This document shows positions 15,326 to 23,867 of a DNA stretch of 36,334 nucleotides, piece after piece. Position 1 is the stretch's first letter; each line of letters starts with the position of its first letter. Under the pieces are notes generated by a model that did not search any database, had not been told where the DNA came from, and worked only from the letters and a program-made list of their open reading frames with translations. Position numbers and translations under genes: made by a program. The stretch is from DATGZX01 sp035296965 (lineage in GTDB: Bacteria; Planctomycetota; Planctomycetia; Gemmatales; Gemmataceae): the NCBI GenBank assembly GCA_035296965.1, contig DATGZX010000393.1, positions 1-36,334 of the forward strand, in the 5' to 3' direction.

Positions 15326-16897
15326 CTACCGGGGCCCGGCCAGCGCCTGCAGGTCCGCGAACCAGCGGGACAAGGTCCCCGTCAGCCGGCCGCTGTTATC
15401 CATGCGGGGAACTTTGTGCTGCCCGCCAAGCTGGCCGCGCGAACGCAGCCAATCGGCGAAGCCGCCGTGGCGGACAGGCTGAACTTCCGGGCCCGCCAGG
15501 CTCAGATCGCCTTGCCGGTGCGTACGGTAATCGTTATTGAGCCGGCACAGCGCTGCGTCCAGCTCTGCGGTGAATGCAGCAAGGTTGGGGGGAGCGCCGG
15601 CGAACTCGATCAGGTACAGATGGCGGCCCGGCTCAGCGGTGCGTTCGGGGAAATGCGGCCCCACGTGGAAGTCCACGATAGCTGAGCCGGTCGCCTCCTC
15701 CGCCTCCGTCACGGCCCGCTCGACCTCCTCGCTGATCAGATGTTCGCCGAAGGCCGACAGGTAATAACGCGTGCGTCCGGTGAAGCGCAGCAACGGCGGC
15801 TGCCGTCTTTCAAAACAAACCGTGTCTCCGAGCAGATAGGACCACAGGCCGGCGCAAGTCGTCAACACCACGGCATACTGGACTCCCAACTCCAGGTCGG
15901 CAAGTGTATGGCGCGTCGGTCGATCAGAGCCCAATTCCGCGACCGGCACGAACTCGAAGAAGATCCCGTGATGCGTGATCAGCCGAAGCAGTCCATGCCG
16001 GGGATCCTCGGCGGCAACGAACCCTTCGGAACAAGGGTAAGTCTCCTGGAACCGGACTGCATCGTTGCCGATTTCGCTCCGGAAGAGGCGCCGATACGGG
16101 TCAAACTTGGTGCCCCCGTGGATCACCAGCCGGAGTTTGGGCCAAATGTCGGCAATGTTGTCGCGCCCCGTAACCTTTTTGAGCCATTCGAACAGGACCA
16201 GTATCCACGAAGGCATGCCGCTCAACGCCGTGATGGGCAGGTGAGCGCTTTCAATTGCCAGGCGCTCGACTTTCCTGTCCCAGTCCCTGCAGAGGGCGAG
16301 ATCGACTGGTGGAAATGTGTAGGGCCGAAGCAGAGGGGAAACTTCTCGAGCGGCAATGCCGCTGAGGTCGCCGGCCAGTGCTCCGCCCACTTCGTGCAGA
16401 TCCGTGCTGCCGCCCAGGAAGAAAATGCGGCCGGTGAAGAGAGAGGCGCCAGGGTTCGCGGTCCGGAAGAGCGCTAGCGTGGTTAGGGCCGCAGAGCGAT
16501 TCGACGCAAGCATCTCGCGCGATACCGGGATGTACTTGGTGTTGCCGCTGGTGGTGCCGGAAGACCGGGCGAAATAAGGGATCGACCCCGGCCAGGTGGT
16601 GTCCGTAAGATCTGGAAACACCGGCCGCCAGAACTCGCTCCAGAACGCTTCATAGCTGCGTACAGGCACGCGCTCCTGGTAGTCCGCCACACAGCGAATG
16701 CGCAAGAAATCATGCTCTCGACCGAAGCGTGTACGGCTTGCGCGGCGCACCAGGCGAAGCAAGGTTGCGCGCTGGGACGCGGCGGCGTCGATAGCATCGA
16801 TACGATGCACGCGCGCCAGGCTGAAGCGCTGCAACAGCAGGTCGGCCAGGCGCCGCACGGGTGTCGATCCGGCCAAACCTTGAAGCAAGGGCTGCAT
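15326..16897 (-). CDS. GH3-family acyl-acid-amido synthetase-like protein
   Basis: A 523-residue member of the GH3 family (plant auxin-responsive GH3 relatives, in the adenylate-forming superfamily). These enzymes activate a carboxylic acid as the acyl-adenylate and conjugate it, often to an amino acid. The ATP motif SSGTTSGNTKYIPV is at residues 112-125. Other family features are PYFARSSGTTSG, the start region LVRRASRTRFGREHDF, the substrate-loop stretch GMPSWILVLFEWLKKV, and the C-terminal RFTGRTRYYLSAFGEHLISEEVERAV, which is the usual adenylate hinge region. The length is close to the bacterial family norm (~500-550). The natural acid substrate is not predictable. It follows the alpha/beta hydrolase by about 70 bp on the same strand and probably shares its transcript. 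Confidence 0.9.
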   Translation of the reverse strand: MQPLLQGLAGSTPVRRLADLLLQRFSLARVHRIDAIDAAASQRATLLRLVRRASRTRFGREHDFLRIRCVADYQERVPVRSYEAFWSEFWRPVFPDLTDTTWPGSIPYFARSSGTTSGNTKYIPVSREMLASNRSAALTTLALFRTANPGASLFTGRIFFLGGSTDLHEVGGALAGDLSGIAAREVSPLLRPYTFPPVDLALCRDWDRKVERLAIESAHLPITALSGMPSWILVLFEWLKKVTGRDNIADIWPKLRLVIHGGTKFDPYRRLFRSEIGNDAVRFQETYPCSEGFVAAEDPRHGLLRLITHHGIFFEFVPVAELGSDRPTRHTLADLELGVQYAVVLTTCAGLWSYLLGDTVCFERRQPPLLRFTGRTRYYLSAFGEHLISEEVERAVTEAEEATGSAIVDFHVGPHFPERTAEPGRHLYLIEFAGAPPNLAAFTAELDAALCRLNNDYRTHRQGDLSLAGPEVQPVRHGGFADWLRSRGQLGGQHKVPRMDNSGRLTGTLSRWFADLQALAGPR

Positions 16898-16968
16898 AAG
16901 CGTCGATCGCTTTATTCAATTCTTCTGCGGGCTCTGGCTGCAACCGCAATTGCGCACGGGCACCTTGC

Positions 16969-17811
16969 TCAAAGAACCAGGGTCGGATGGGCCAGCAACA
17001 ACTGCGGGAGTCGGGCTCGGGGCGAAGGACGCGGGTGGGTGAGGAAGTGAACGACGAGCCTATTGATGAGTCCCGGCTTTTCAAGCTGCGGCGCATGGCC
17101 ACATTTGGGGATGGCCAAAAAATGACCTTGTGGCAAGTCGCGCACCGCTTCCGCAGCATGCAGAGGGCTGACAATCTGATCGTTTTCTCCGCTGACCAGG
17201 AGCGTGGGATGAACTACCTGCGACAAGCGCGGCCGGACGCAGTGATCCATCGTGCCGCGGATAGTGCGCAGGAGGCCGGTCCGCCAGCGCCGGTTGGCGA
17301 ATTGCCGGGCATAGTACCCTTCGAGGCCGGGTTCTACCTGCCGCCGATCAAAAAAGACGCTATCGACCAGGGAACGGAAATCGTTGCGGCGCACGCCCTC
17401 GACCACCGGCAAATGCTCCACGTCGCCTAACCCCGAAGGGCAGATCAACACAAGCCGGGAGACCAGGCCAGGGTAGCGCACGGCGAATTCGATGGCGATT
17501 TTGCCTCCCAGGCTGCTCGCGACCAGGTGATAGGGGGGAGTTTGCACGAAGTCATCCAGGTAGCGATAGAGCTGCTCGACCAGATAATCGACGGAAATGG
17601 GTTGATCCTCGCCAATCCGGCGGTGCAGCGTGCTGCCGTCGTAGACCAGTAAATTCGGCATGTGGACGTCAAAGTGCCGCCTCCAGTAGCAATGATTGCG
17701 AAACCACGTCTCGGCCTGTTCCGCCAGCCCGTTCACCAGGACCATGGGCGTCCGGCGCGCGTACGGATTCGGGCGACAATAGTCCATCAGCGATCGCAGC
17801 ATATCCCCCAT
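16969..17811 (-). CDS. Alpha/beta-fold hydrolase
   Basis: About 280 residues from the ATG at 17811, which has GGAGG nine bases upstream (CCTCC at 17821-17825 on the plus strand); a TTG at 17841 would add ten. The fold is evident: TPMVLVNGLAEQAETWF (oxyanion region), nucleophile elbow LVASSLGGKIAIEFA (second serine, about residue 100), acid in PTLLVSGENDQIV, and catalytic histidine in IPKCGHAPQLEKP. Similar to bacterial esterase/hydrolase relatives of haloalkane dehalogenase or meta-cleavage hydrolases; the substrate is unknown. It is located directly upstream of the GH3 ligase and downstream of fbp on the same strand, which suggests the ligase and hydrolase act on related acyl compounds (inference). 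Confidence 0.88.
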   Translation of the reverse strand: MGDMLRSLMDYCRPNPYARRTPMVLVNGLAEQAETWFRNHCYWRRHFDVHMPNLLVYDGSTLHRRIGEDQPISVDYLVEQLYRYLDDFVQTPPYHLVASSLGGKIAIEFAVRYPGLVSRLVLICPSGLGDVEHLPVVEGVRRNDFRSLVDSVFFDRRQVEPGLEGYYARQFANRRWRTGLLRTIRGTMDHCVRPRLSQVVHPTLLVSGENDQIVSPLHAAEAVRDLPQGHFLAIPKCGHAPQLEKPGLINRLVVHFLTHPRPSPRARLPQLLLAHPTLVL

Positions 17812-18155
17812 AGCGAATTCCCTCCGCAACTTGGGAAGCAATCGAAACCAGGCTTCACGTCATGCTGCCTGAGAACCCCTGGCGCCAGGGTTGGTGCACG
17901 ATACTTGATAATTGCAGCTGCACTTGATACTTGCAGCTGCGGGTTGTGGGCGAATGAAGATTTCCGGCGGAACCGATGATGTTTCTAAAAAGTTATCGTG
18001 AAGCCGGCCCCCACACGCATCCAGCAGGCACAGTCGCCTGACCGAACCAGCATTGCTGCGTGCGGTTGCCGTCTCTACAGCTTCTTTCATCCGAAATGTA
18101 TTTGCGACCTGGATTAAGAAGGATTTGCACGGAATGGCCTGTGCCGGGCCGCCGA
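17812..18155. other. Intergenic region with tandem 19-nt repeat
   Basis: The 344-bp gap between the hydrolase start and the fbp stop contains a tandem pair of 19-nt units (17904-17922 and 17923-17941, CTTGATAnTTGCAGCTGC, two mismatches). It probably holds the promoter for the hydrolase-GH3 pair. No gene seen. Confidence 0.5.
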
Positions 18156-19088
18156 TCAAGTCTTCAACACCTGGCACACACGCTGCACTTCCTTCTTCGC
18201 CCCAATGATGATGGGCGTGCGTTGATCGATCTGTTGGATGGGCACTTCCAGGATGGAGCGTTCGCCATCGGACGAGGCGCCGCCGGCATTCTCCATGATG
18301 TACGCGAACGGCCCGCACTCGAAGAGGAGACGGAGTTTTCCCTGGGGATACTTGCTGCCCCCGATGTTCGTGAAAATACCCGCTCCCTTGACGAGCATGA
18401 GATGGATGTCCGGCACCATGCCGCCGGAGTAGCGCAAGGTGTGTCCCTCCTGGAGCCAGATGTTCATCATCTTGTAGTATGCCGGCGTGTCCACAACCGC
18501 GCGCAGGTTGCCCGGAGCGTAAGTCTTGACCTCGTCGCGCATGGTCATGTTCTCTTTGCTGAGAACGAATTCGCCAACCTCGTTCAGGTAAAACTCGTGG
18601 ACACCCTTGCCTACGGAATAGGTGAGGATGGTGCGCGGGCCGTAAACCAGATAGAGAGCGCCAACCTGGTCGCCCGGGTTGGCGCCGATGATGTTCTCGC
18701 GTTGATAGATGCCAAAAATTGAGCCGATGGCCAGGTTGGCGTCCACCAGCGATGACCCGTCCAGCGGATCGTAGACAACCATGAAGGGGGCTTTGGCGGC
18801 CAGCCTCTGGACATGCGTCTCTTCCTCCGACGCGATGCTGTGGACCAGTTGATTCTCGCCAAGTTCGTGGCGGATGATCTTGTTGCTGAGCACGTCAAGC
18901 TTCAACTGCTGCTCGCCGTACAGGTTGGAGGTGGCTTCGAGTCCAAGGTCGGTCGTGCGGATGGCGTTGTGGACGTACTTGCCCGCGCGGGCAATGTCGC
19001 TGATGAGATGGCGCAAGTCGCTGGAAATCTTCGCCAGAGACAGGTGAGCATTCAAGGATACCCGCGTCGTCAGCGTGGTGTGGAGCAT
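18156..19088 (-). CDS. fbp: Class I fructose-1,6-bisphosphatase
   Basis: A 310-residue enzyme that hydrolyses fructose-1,6-bisphosphate to fructose-6-phosphate, a control step of gluconeogenesis. The metal-binding signature is clear: ASEEETHV (E88-E90), then YDPLDGSSLVDAN with D107, D110 and G111 in the DPxDGSS motif. Substrate-site features follow (YSGGMVPDIHLMLVKGAGIFTNIGG, and LLFECGPFAYIMENAGGAS). The length fits class I enzymes (~320-340), a little short at the N-terminus. The ATG at 19088 has GAGGAA about ten bases upstream. It starts only 22 bases after the haem protein stop on the same strand, so co-transcription is likely. Confidence 0.95.
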   Translation of the reverse strand: MLHTTLTTRVSLNAHLSLAKISSDLRHLISDIARAGKYVHNAIRTTDLGLEATSNLYGEQQLKLDVLSNKIIRHELGENQLVHSIASEEETHVQRLAAKAPFMVVYDPLDGSSLVDANLAIGSIFGIYQRENIIGANPGDQVGALYLVYGPRTILTYSVGKGVHEFYLNEVGEFVLSKENMTMRDEVKTYAPGNLRAVVDTPAYYKMMNIWLQEGHTLRYSGGMVPDIHLMLVKGAGIFTNIGGSKYPQGKLRLLFECGPFAYIMENAGGASSDGERSILEVPIQQIDQRTPIIIGAKKEVQRVCQVLKT

Positions 19089-19110
19089 GATTTGATATGT
19101 TCCTCAATGC

Positions 19111-21702
19111 TCACTGAAACATTTTGTGACTCCGGTCCCCACGTGACATCACGTAAGCAACCAGATCGAGGATCTCATCCGACTTGAACGTATCCAGGAG
19201 ACCCACAGGCATCATGGAGATTTTCGAACGATCCATGCTCTCCACCTTCTTCCGACTAATCGCAACCTGGCCGTCCGGGTCGAGCATGTTCGGCATGACG
19301 TAGAGGGTGTCGCCGTTCAGGTTGACGATTCGGCCGGTGACAAATTTGCCGTCGGTCGTGGCAATGGTCATGGCGGCATACTGGTCGCTGATTTCCTTGC
19401 TGGGATCGATGATCGATTCCAGAAAATCACGAACGCTGAAACGGCCCGAGACCCCCGTCAGGTCGGGGCCGGCAGAGCCGCCCTCGTTGTCGAAGCGATG
19501 GCAAGCGAAGCAGTTCGCGGCGCCGAAGAGCGTACGGCCGCGGTCGAAGTCGCGCTTGCTCAGTCCTTGTTCGACAACAGGCACCAGGGCATCCAACGTC
19601 CACTTCTTCACGAAGGGCCGCACCTTGGCCTGGGCGACTTGCGCCTTCGCGTCCGGCTTGGCTTCCAGGATCGGCTTCAAAGCAACCTTCTCATCCTTGC
19701 TGAGAGTTTTGATCGCATCTTCCTTCATGTGTTTGATGAAGTTATTGAAGCTGGAGCCGCCCTTGAAATGGGCTGCTTTCAGATACCACGAGAAGTATTC
19801 TTTACGCTGCTCCAGAGTCCAGCCGGTCTTGAGCATGCGCAAGGACTTGGCATATTCCATCTGCTCTTCTTGCGTCGGCGCATCGGCGAGCAGCTTGAGT
19901 GTTTTGGTCGCAGTGCCGGGCGCTTCCAGGTAGACCAGCAACTGGCATAAGTCGGCATTGAGGTACCGATTGCGGTTAGGGTAGTAGCGGTCGAAGAGAG
20001 CGATGGTGCGTTTGCGCGTGGCCTCATCCGGCTTCTCCATGCGGACGAACAGCACGGCGTAGACGCGCAGCAGGTCGAGGCGCTGTGAATCGGTTAGCGA
20101 CTGCCAGCCGATGTGCGCCAGGGCGTCGAGGATCTTGGCCTTGAGCACCTTGTCCACAGGCGGCGTTTTCGGCGTGCGATGGAACGGGTCGGTGCTGCTG
20201 ACGCGCACCAGCGCGAGCAGGGCCTGGATCGCGGACGGAGCATCTTGCTCGGTAAGGGCGCGATCCTTCCACGTTGCGGGGTCCTGGTGCTCGATCGCCA
20301 CGCGCGCAGCCGAGCGGATGTAGCGGTCGACGTGATTCAGATACGGCCAGGCGACGGCAACCGCCTTCGGGTCCTTGTGGCCGTGGAACGCTTCCAGCTC
20401 GCGACGCAGCGTGCGGAATTCCTCGCAGCGCTTGTCCTCGGGGGCAGGCGCGGTCGGTTCCTTGCCGACATAGGTCAGCCGGTACAAGCCCGACTGCGTG
20501 CGGCGGCCGCCGACTGTGAAGTACATGGCCCCATCGTTCGGATTGATGACCACGTCTGTGAGCGGCAGGGGCGACCCGTTGAGGAAATCCTCGGCCTGTC
20601 CCTTGTATGCGCTATACTCCGGCGTCAAATGGACGGCGTAGAGCTTGCCGTAGCTCCAGTCGCACATAAACAGAGCTTCCTGATACTTGGTGGGGAATTT
20701 GGCACCGTAGCCAAAGACCATGCCCGTGGGTGAGCCGGGGCCAATATCCAGGATGGCCGGCAGGCTGTCGGGATAATACGGCGGCCACTTGCCGGCCCCG
20801 TTACGCCAGCCGAACTCGCTGCCGCTGGCTGCCAGGCAGACGCGCGTCGGCCGATACCAGGGCGTGTTCATGTCCCATTCCATGTCGGCATCGAACGTGA
20901 ACAGGTCGCCGTGATGGTTGAACGCGGCATCGAACTCGTTGCGATAGCCGGTGCTGATCAGCTCCCAATCCTTGCCGTCGCGATCGACCTTGTAGATGCT
21001 GCCTCCCGGTCCAAGCACGCCTTTCATGAAGCCGTTGCCGTCGGCCATCCGCGGCAACAGATGGTCTTCGCCCCAGGCGTGCGGCACGCGCGTGCTGCTG
21101 TAGTCCATGATCTTGGTGCCGTCGCCCACAACCACGTACAGCGACTTGCCGTCGGGTGCAAGCAGCACGGCATGCGGGCCGTGTTCGCCGCTGCCGGGAA
21201 TCTTGCGCAGCAGTTTCACGTCGTCCAGGCGGTCATCGTTCCTGCTGGACCTTACGCGGTACAGGCCACTTTCATAATGCTCTCCATGGTTGACCACGAC
21301 GTAGAGGCTATCGAACGCCCAGAGGAGACCATGCGCCTCGCCAATCGGCGCATCGATTTTCTCGACCTTGGTGGCCTCGGGCTTGCCGCCCAGCGGCGGC
21401 GGCGTGATGCGGTACAGGGGGCCATATTGGTCCGAAACGATGAGCCGGCCCTTGGGGTCGACGCACATGTTGACCCACGAGCCTTCCTTGTCCTTGGGCA
21501 CCGAGTAGAGCAGTTCGGCCTTGAAATCCTTATGCACATTGAGCTTTTCCGCCGGCGTCGCGGTTATCTTCTTGACGGCTGCGTCCGTGGCAGGCGCCTT
21601 GGCTTTTTCGCCTCCTGGCAAAGGCGCGCTAAAAACGGTGCCTGCCGCAGCAATGCCTGCCAGCAGGATTATCGACAGATAAACTCTTCCGAGGATTCGC
21701 AT
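19111..21702 (-). CDS. PVC-type membrane-bound dehydrogenase with haem-binding CxxCH domain
   Basis: A protein of about 863 residues. The start is placed at 21702 (MRILGRVYLSIILLAGIAAAGTVF), which gives a proper signal peptide; the frame extends to 21756. The N-terminal half resembles a beta-propeller sugar-dehydrogenase-like domain (Pirellula/Verrucomicrobium type): SWVNMCVDPKGRLIVSDQYGPLYRI, HGLLWAFDSLYVVVNHG, NGFMKGVLGPGGSIYKVDRDGKDWELISTGYRNEFDAAF. The middle carries helical HEAT-like segments (~450-700). The C-terminal ~150 residues form the PVC putative haem-binding domain with CFACH about 130 residues from the end and a possible axial methionine at MMPVGLL. Probably oxidises an unknown carbohydrate-like substrate outside the cytoplasm and passes electrons through haem c. 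Multicopy in planctomycetes. It lies upstream of fbp. Confidence 0.92.
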   Translation of the reverse strand: MRILGRVYLSIILLAGIAAAGTVFSAPLPGGEKAKAPATDAAVKKITATPAEKLNVHKDFKAELLYSVPKDKEGSWVNMCVDPKGRLIVSDQYGPLYRITPPPLGGKPEATKVEKIDAPIGEAHGLLWAFDSLYVVVNHGEHYESGLYRVRSSRNDDRLDDVKLLRKIPGSGEHGPHAVLLAPDGKSLYVVVGDGTKIMDYSSTRVPHAWGEDHLLPRMADGNGFMKGVLGPGGSIYKVDRDGKDWELISTGYRNEFDAAFNHHGDLFTFDADMEWDMNTPWYRPTRVCLAASGSEFGWRNGAGKWPPYYPDSLPAILDIGPGSPTGMVFGYGAKFPTKYQEALFMCDWSYGKLYAVHLTPEYSAYKGQAEDFLNGSPLPLTDVVINPNDGAMYFTVGGRRTQSGLYRLTYVGKEPTAPAPEDKRCEEFRTLRRELEAFHGHKDPKAVAVAWPYLNHVDRYIRSAARVAIEHQDPATWKDRALTEQDAPSAIQALLALVRVSSTDPFHRTPKTPPVDKVLKAKILDALAHIGWQSLTDSQRLDLLRVYAVLFVRMEKPDEATRKRTIALFDRYYPNRNRYLNADLCQLLVYLEAPGTATKTLKLLADAPTQEEQMEYAKSLRMLKTGWTLEQRKEYFSWYLKAAHFKGGSSFNNFIKHMKEDAIKTLSKDEKVALKPILEAKPDAKAQVAQAKVRPFVKKWTLDALVPVVEQGLSKRDFDRGRTLFGAANCFACHRFDNEGGSAGPDLTGVSGRFSVRDFLESIIDPSKEISDQYAAMTIATTDGKFVTGRIVNLNGDTLYVMPNMLDPDGQVAISRKKVESMDRSKISMMPVGLLDTFKSDEILDLVAYVMSRGDRSHKMFQ

Positions 21703-21756
21703 GGTGGTTTCCATCGCTGTCGGGTGAGGTTTGCAGCGGAACATGGGTGGGATCAC

Positions 21757-21991
21757 TTACACATCCAAGAAGCACGGCCCATTCCTGACTTCGGTTTTCT
21801 CATCAGGGTGGGCTGCCTCTTGAGAAAGGATAACAGACAGAACACGCCGGATGAATAGCCTATTGGCACAAGCCCAATATTTCTTGCCTCCTAGCCGGGA
21901 TTTGTCCGCGGCGCCTGCCAGGGCGGTTTGACCTTGATTCCCCGGGCTTCCCTTCTCAGAATAACCCGGCTGCCTGACGGAGGATACGCGC
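21757..21991. other. Divergent promoter region between the PVC dehydrogenase and ald
   Basis: The gap separates divergent genes. ald has GGAGG just upstream of its ATG (about 21979-21983). No clear promoter boxes or riboswitch were seen. Confidence 0.4.
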
Positions 21992-23092
21992 ATGATCGTC
22001 GGTGTGCCGAAGGAAATCAAGACGGACGAGTACCGTGTGGCCATGATCCCGGTCGGCGTCGAAGAATTGACGCGCGCGGCCCATCAGGTGCTGATTCAGG
22101 CGGGGGCAGGGCAGGGCAGCGGCATCAGCGACGATCAATACTCCATGCACGGGGCGGAGATCGTGCCAACGGCCGAGGCGATCTGGAGCAAGGCCGACCT
22201 TATCGTGAAGGTCAAGGAGCCCTTGCCACAGGAATGGCCCTTGATGCATTCGGGGCAAATGGTCTTTACCTACTTCCATTTCGCCGCGGACGAGCGCTTG
22301 ACGCGTGCCGTAATGGAGTCCGACATCATCGCCATTGCCTACGAGACCATCAAGGACGCTCGAGGCAACTTGCCTCTTCTGACGCCCATGAGTGAAGTCG
22401 CAGGACGCATGAGTATCCAGGAAGGGGCGAAGTTCCTGGAGCGGCCTTTCGAAGGCCGGGGCATCCTTCTTGGCGGCGTCCCTGGCGTTCTCCCCGCCAA
22501 TGTAGTCATCCTGGGTGGCGGCATCGTCGGCTCGAACGCAGCCAAGGTCGCAGCCGGGCTCGGGGCCAACGTAATTATCCTGGATGTCAATCTCGAACGC
22601 TTGCGTTATCTCGATGACGTGATGCCGCCCAACGTCACCACGCTTTTCAGCGACCGGCATAACATCCTCGACAGTATCAACCGCGCTGATCTGCTGATTG
22701 GCGCGGTCCTTATTCCCGGAGCCCGCGCACCGTATCTGGTTCGCAAGGAAGACCTCAAGCGCATGCCGACCGGCTCGGTCCTCATCGACGTGGCCATCGA
22801 CCAGGGCGGTTGCATCGAGACTTCGCGGCCGACGACCCACAGCCATCCCACCTACATGGTGGACGACGTCGTCCATTACTGTGTAACGAACATGCCCGGC
22901 GCTGTCGGCCGAACCAGCACTTATGCGCTCACGAACGTAACGCTGCCTTACGTGCTGCAACTGGCCAAGAAGGGACTCGAGCGGGCGGTTCGAGAAAACG
23001 CGGCACTGGCTCAGGGAGTCAATATCCGGCAAGGCAATGTTACGAACTCCGCGGTGGCCGCGACATTTGGCATGGAATGCATCGGAGTCTAA
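21992..23092 (+). CDS. ald: Alanine dehydrogenase
   Basis: A 366-residue NAD-dependent enzyme interconverting L-alanine and pyruvate plus ammonia (EC 1.4.1.1). The start is well supported (GGAGG before ATG). Characteristic stretches are present: MIVGVPKEIKTDEYRVAMIP, the substrate-lysine region LIVKVKEPLPQEWPLMHSGQ, the Rossmann loop VVILGGGIVGSNAAKVAAGLGANV (glycines ~173-178), and IDVAIDQGGCIETSRPTTHS followed by YCVTNMPGAVGRTSTYALTN. The length is near the family's usual ~370. It is separated from purE by a long inverted repeat at 23129-23209. Confidence 0.97.
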   Translation: MIVGVPKEIKTDEYRVAMIPVGVEELTRAAHQVLIQAGAGQGSGISDDQYSMHGAEIVPTAEAIWSKADLIVKVKEPLPQEWPLMHSGQMVFTYFHFAADERLTRAVMESDIIAIAYETIKDARGNLPLLTPMSEVAGRMSIQEGAKFLERPFEGRGILLGGVPGVLPANVVILGGGIVGSNAAKVAAGLGANVIILDVNLERLRYLDDVMPPNVTTLFSDRHNILDSINRADLLIGAVLIPGARAPYLVRKEDLKRMPTGSVLIDVAIDQGGCIETSRPTTHSHPTYMVDDVVHYCVTNMPGAVGRTSTYALTNVTLPYVLQLAKKGLERAVRENAALAQGVNIRQGNVTNSAVAATFGMECIGV

Positions 23093-23128
23093 ACTGCCAG
23101 CTGCTTTTCTACTGCCAGTCAGTAGTCA

Positions 23129-23209
23129 GTAGGGTGCGTCAAGCGTACTCGCGCCGACGCACCGTTCAGGGGCCAGTGCGTCGGCGCAAGTACGCTTGAG
23201 GCACCCTAC
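23129..23209. repeat. 34-bp near-perfect inverted repeat between ald and purE
   Basis: The left arm 23129-23162 (starts GTAGGGTGCGTCAAGCG) pairs with the right arm 23176-23209 (ends GAGGCACCCTAC) with 32 of 34 matches and a 13-nt loop. It fits the pattern of dispersed palindromic elements seen in many genomes. It could act as a hairpin that reduces read-through from ald into purE. Confidence 0.92.
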
Positions 23210-23247
23210 GAGTACTGGATCCGGTAGAAGTCGAGGGAGACCGAGAG

Positions 23248-23754
23248 ATGCCTTCCCCCGTAGTCGCCCTTCTTATGGGGAGCGATACTGACGTACCGAC
23301 TGTGCGGGAGGCTTGCACGATCCTGCATCAGTTCGGCGTGCCGTTCGAAGTGCGCGTGCTCAGTGCGCATCGCTCTCCGGAAGACCTCGTCGCTTTCGTG
23401 CACAAGGCCGAGCTGGAAGGGGTACGCGTCTTCATTGCCGCGGCAGGCGGGGCGGCACATCTCGCCGGCGTGGTGGCGGCGCATACGACGCGGCCCGTCC
23501 TGGGCATCCCGATCGAAACGAGTGCATTGAATGGCCTCGACTCGCTGCTGTCGATGGTACAGATGCCTGGCGGTGTCCCCGTGGCGACCATGGCCATTGG
23601 CAACGCGGGCGCGCGTAACGCGGGACTCTTCGCTGTTCAGGTTTTAGCCCTGGGAGATCCGGCCCTCGCGGAGAAGTTGAAGCATTACCGGTCGGAGCAG
23701 ACGGAGCTGGTCCGGCAGAAGGACGAGGGCGTGCGGCAACAGTTTGCCGACTAG
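23248..23754 (+). CDS. purE: N5-carboxyaminoimidazole ribonucleotide mutase (PurE class I)
   Basis: A 168-residue purine-biosynthesis enzyme converting N5-CAIR to CAIR. Family features: start LLMGSDTDVPTV (phosphate loop), VRVLSAHRSPEDL with the catalytic histidine, IAAAGGAAHLAGVVAAHTTRPVLGIPI, and DSLLSMVQMPGGVPVATMAIGNAGARNAGLFAVQVLAL. GAGGAAHL-type sequence and the QMPxGVPVAT block mark class I. No purK partner lies next to it; the neighbour is a membrane glycosyltransferase. GAGGGAGA about 15 bases upstream of the ATG is a weak ribosome binding site. Confidence 0.96.
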   Translation: MPSPVVALLMGSDTDVPTVREACTILHQFGVPFEVRVLSAHRSPEDLVAFVHKAELEGVRVFIAAAGGAAHLAGVVAAHTTRPVLGIPIETSALNGLDSLLSMVQMPGGVPVATMAIGNAGARNAGLFAVQVLALGDPALAEKLKHYRSEQTELVRQKDEGVRQQFAD

Positions 23755-23765
23755 CCCTCGGACGA

Positions 23766-23845
23766 GCAAAAAGGTGCCAGGACCCATTTCAGATCCTGAA
23801 GTGATCGAAAACTTGGATCTGAAATGGGTCCTGACACCTTTTTGC
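23766..23845. repeat. 30-bp inverted repeat (29/30) between purE and the glycosyltransferase
   Basis: Left arm 23766-23795 (GCAAAAAGGTGCCAGGACCC...GATC) pairs with 23816-23845 with one mismatch and a 20-nt loop. The core AAAAAGGTGnCAGGACCC resembles the two repeats at 26977 and 30375. It ends about 22 bases before the glycosyltransferase start, leaving just room for AGGAGG. Confidence 0.94.
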
Positions 23846-23867
23846 TATCTCAGCAAGGAGGCTGTCC

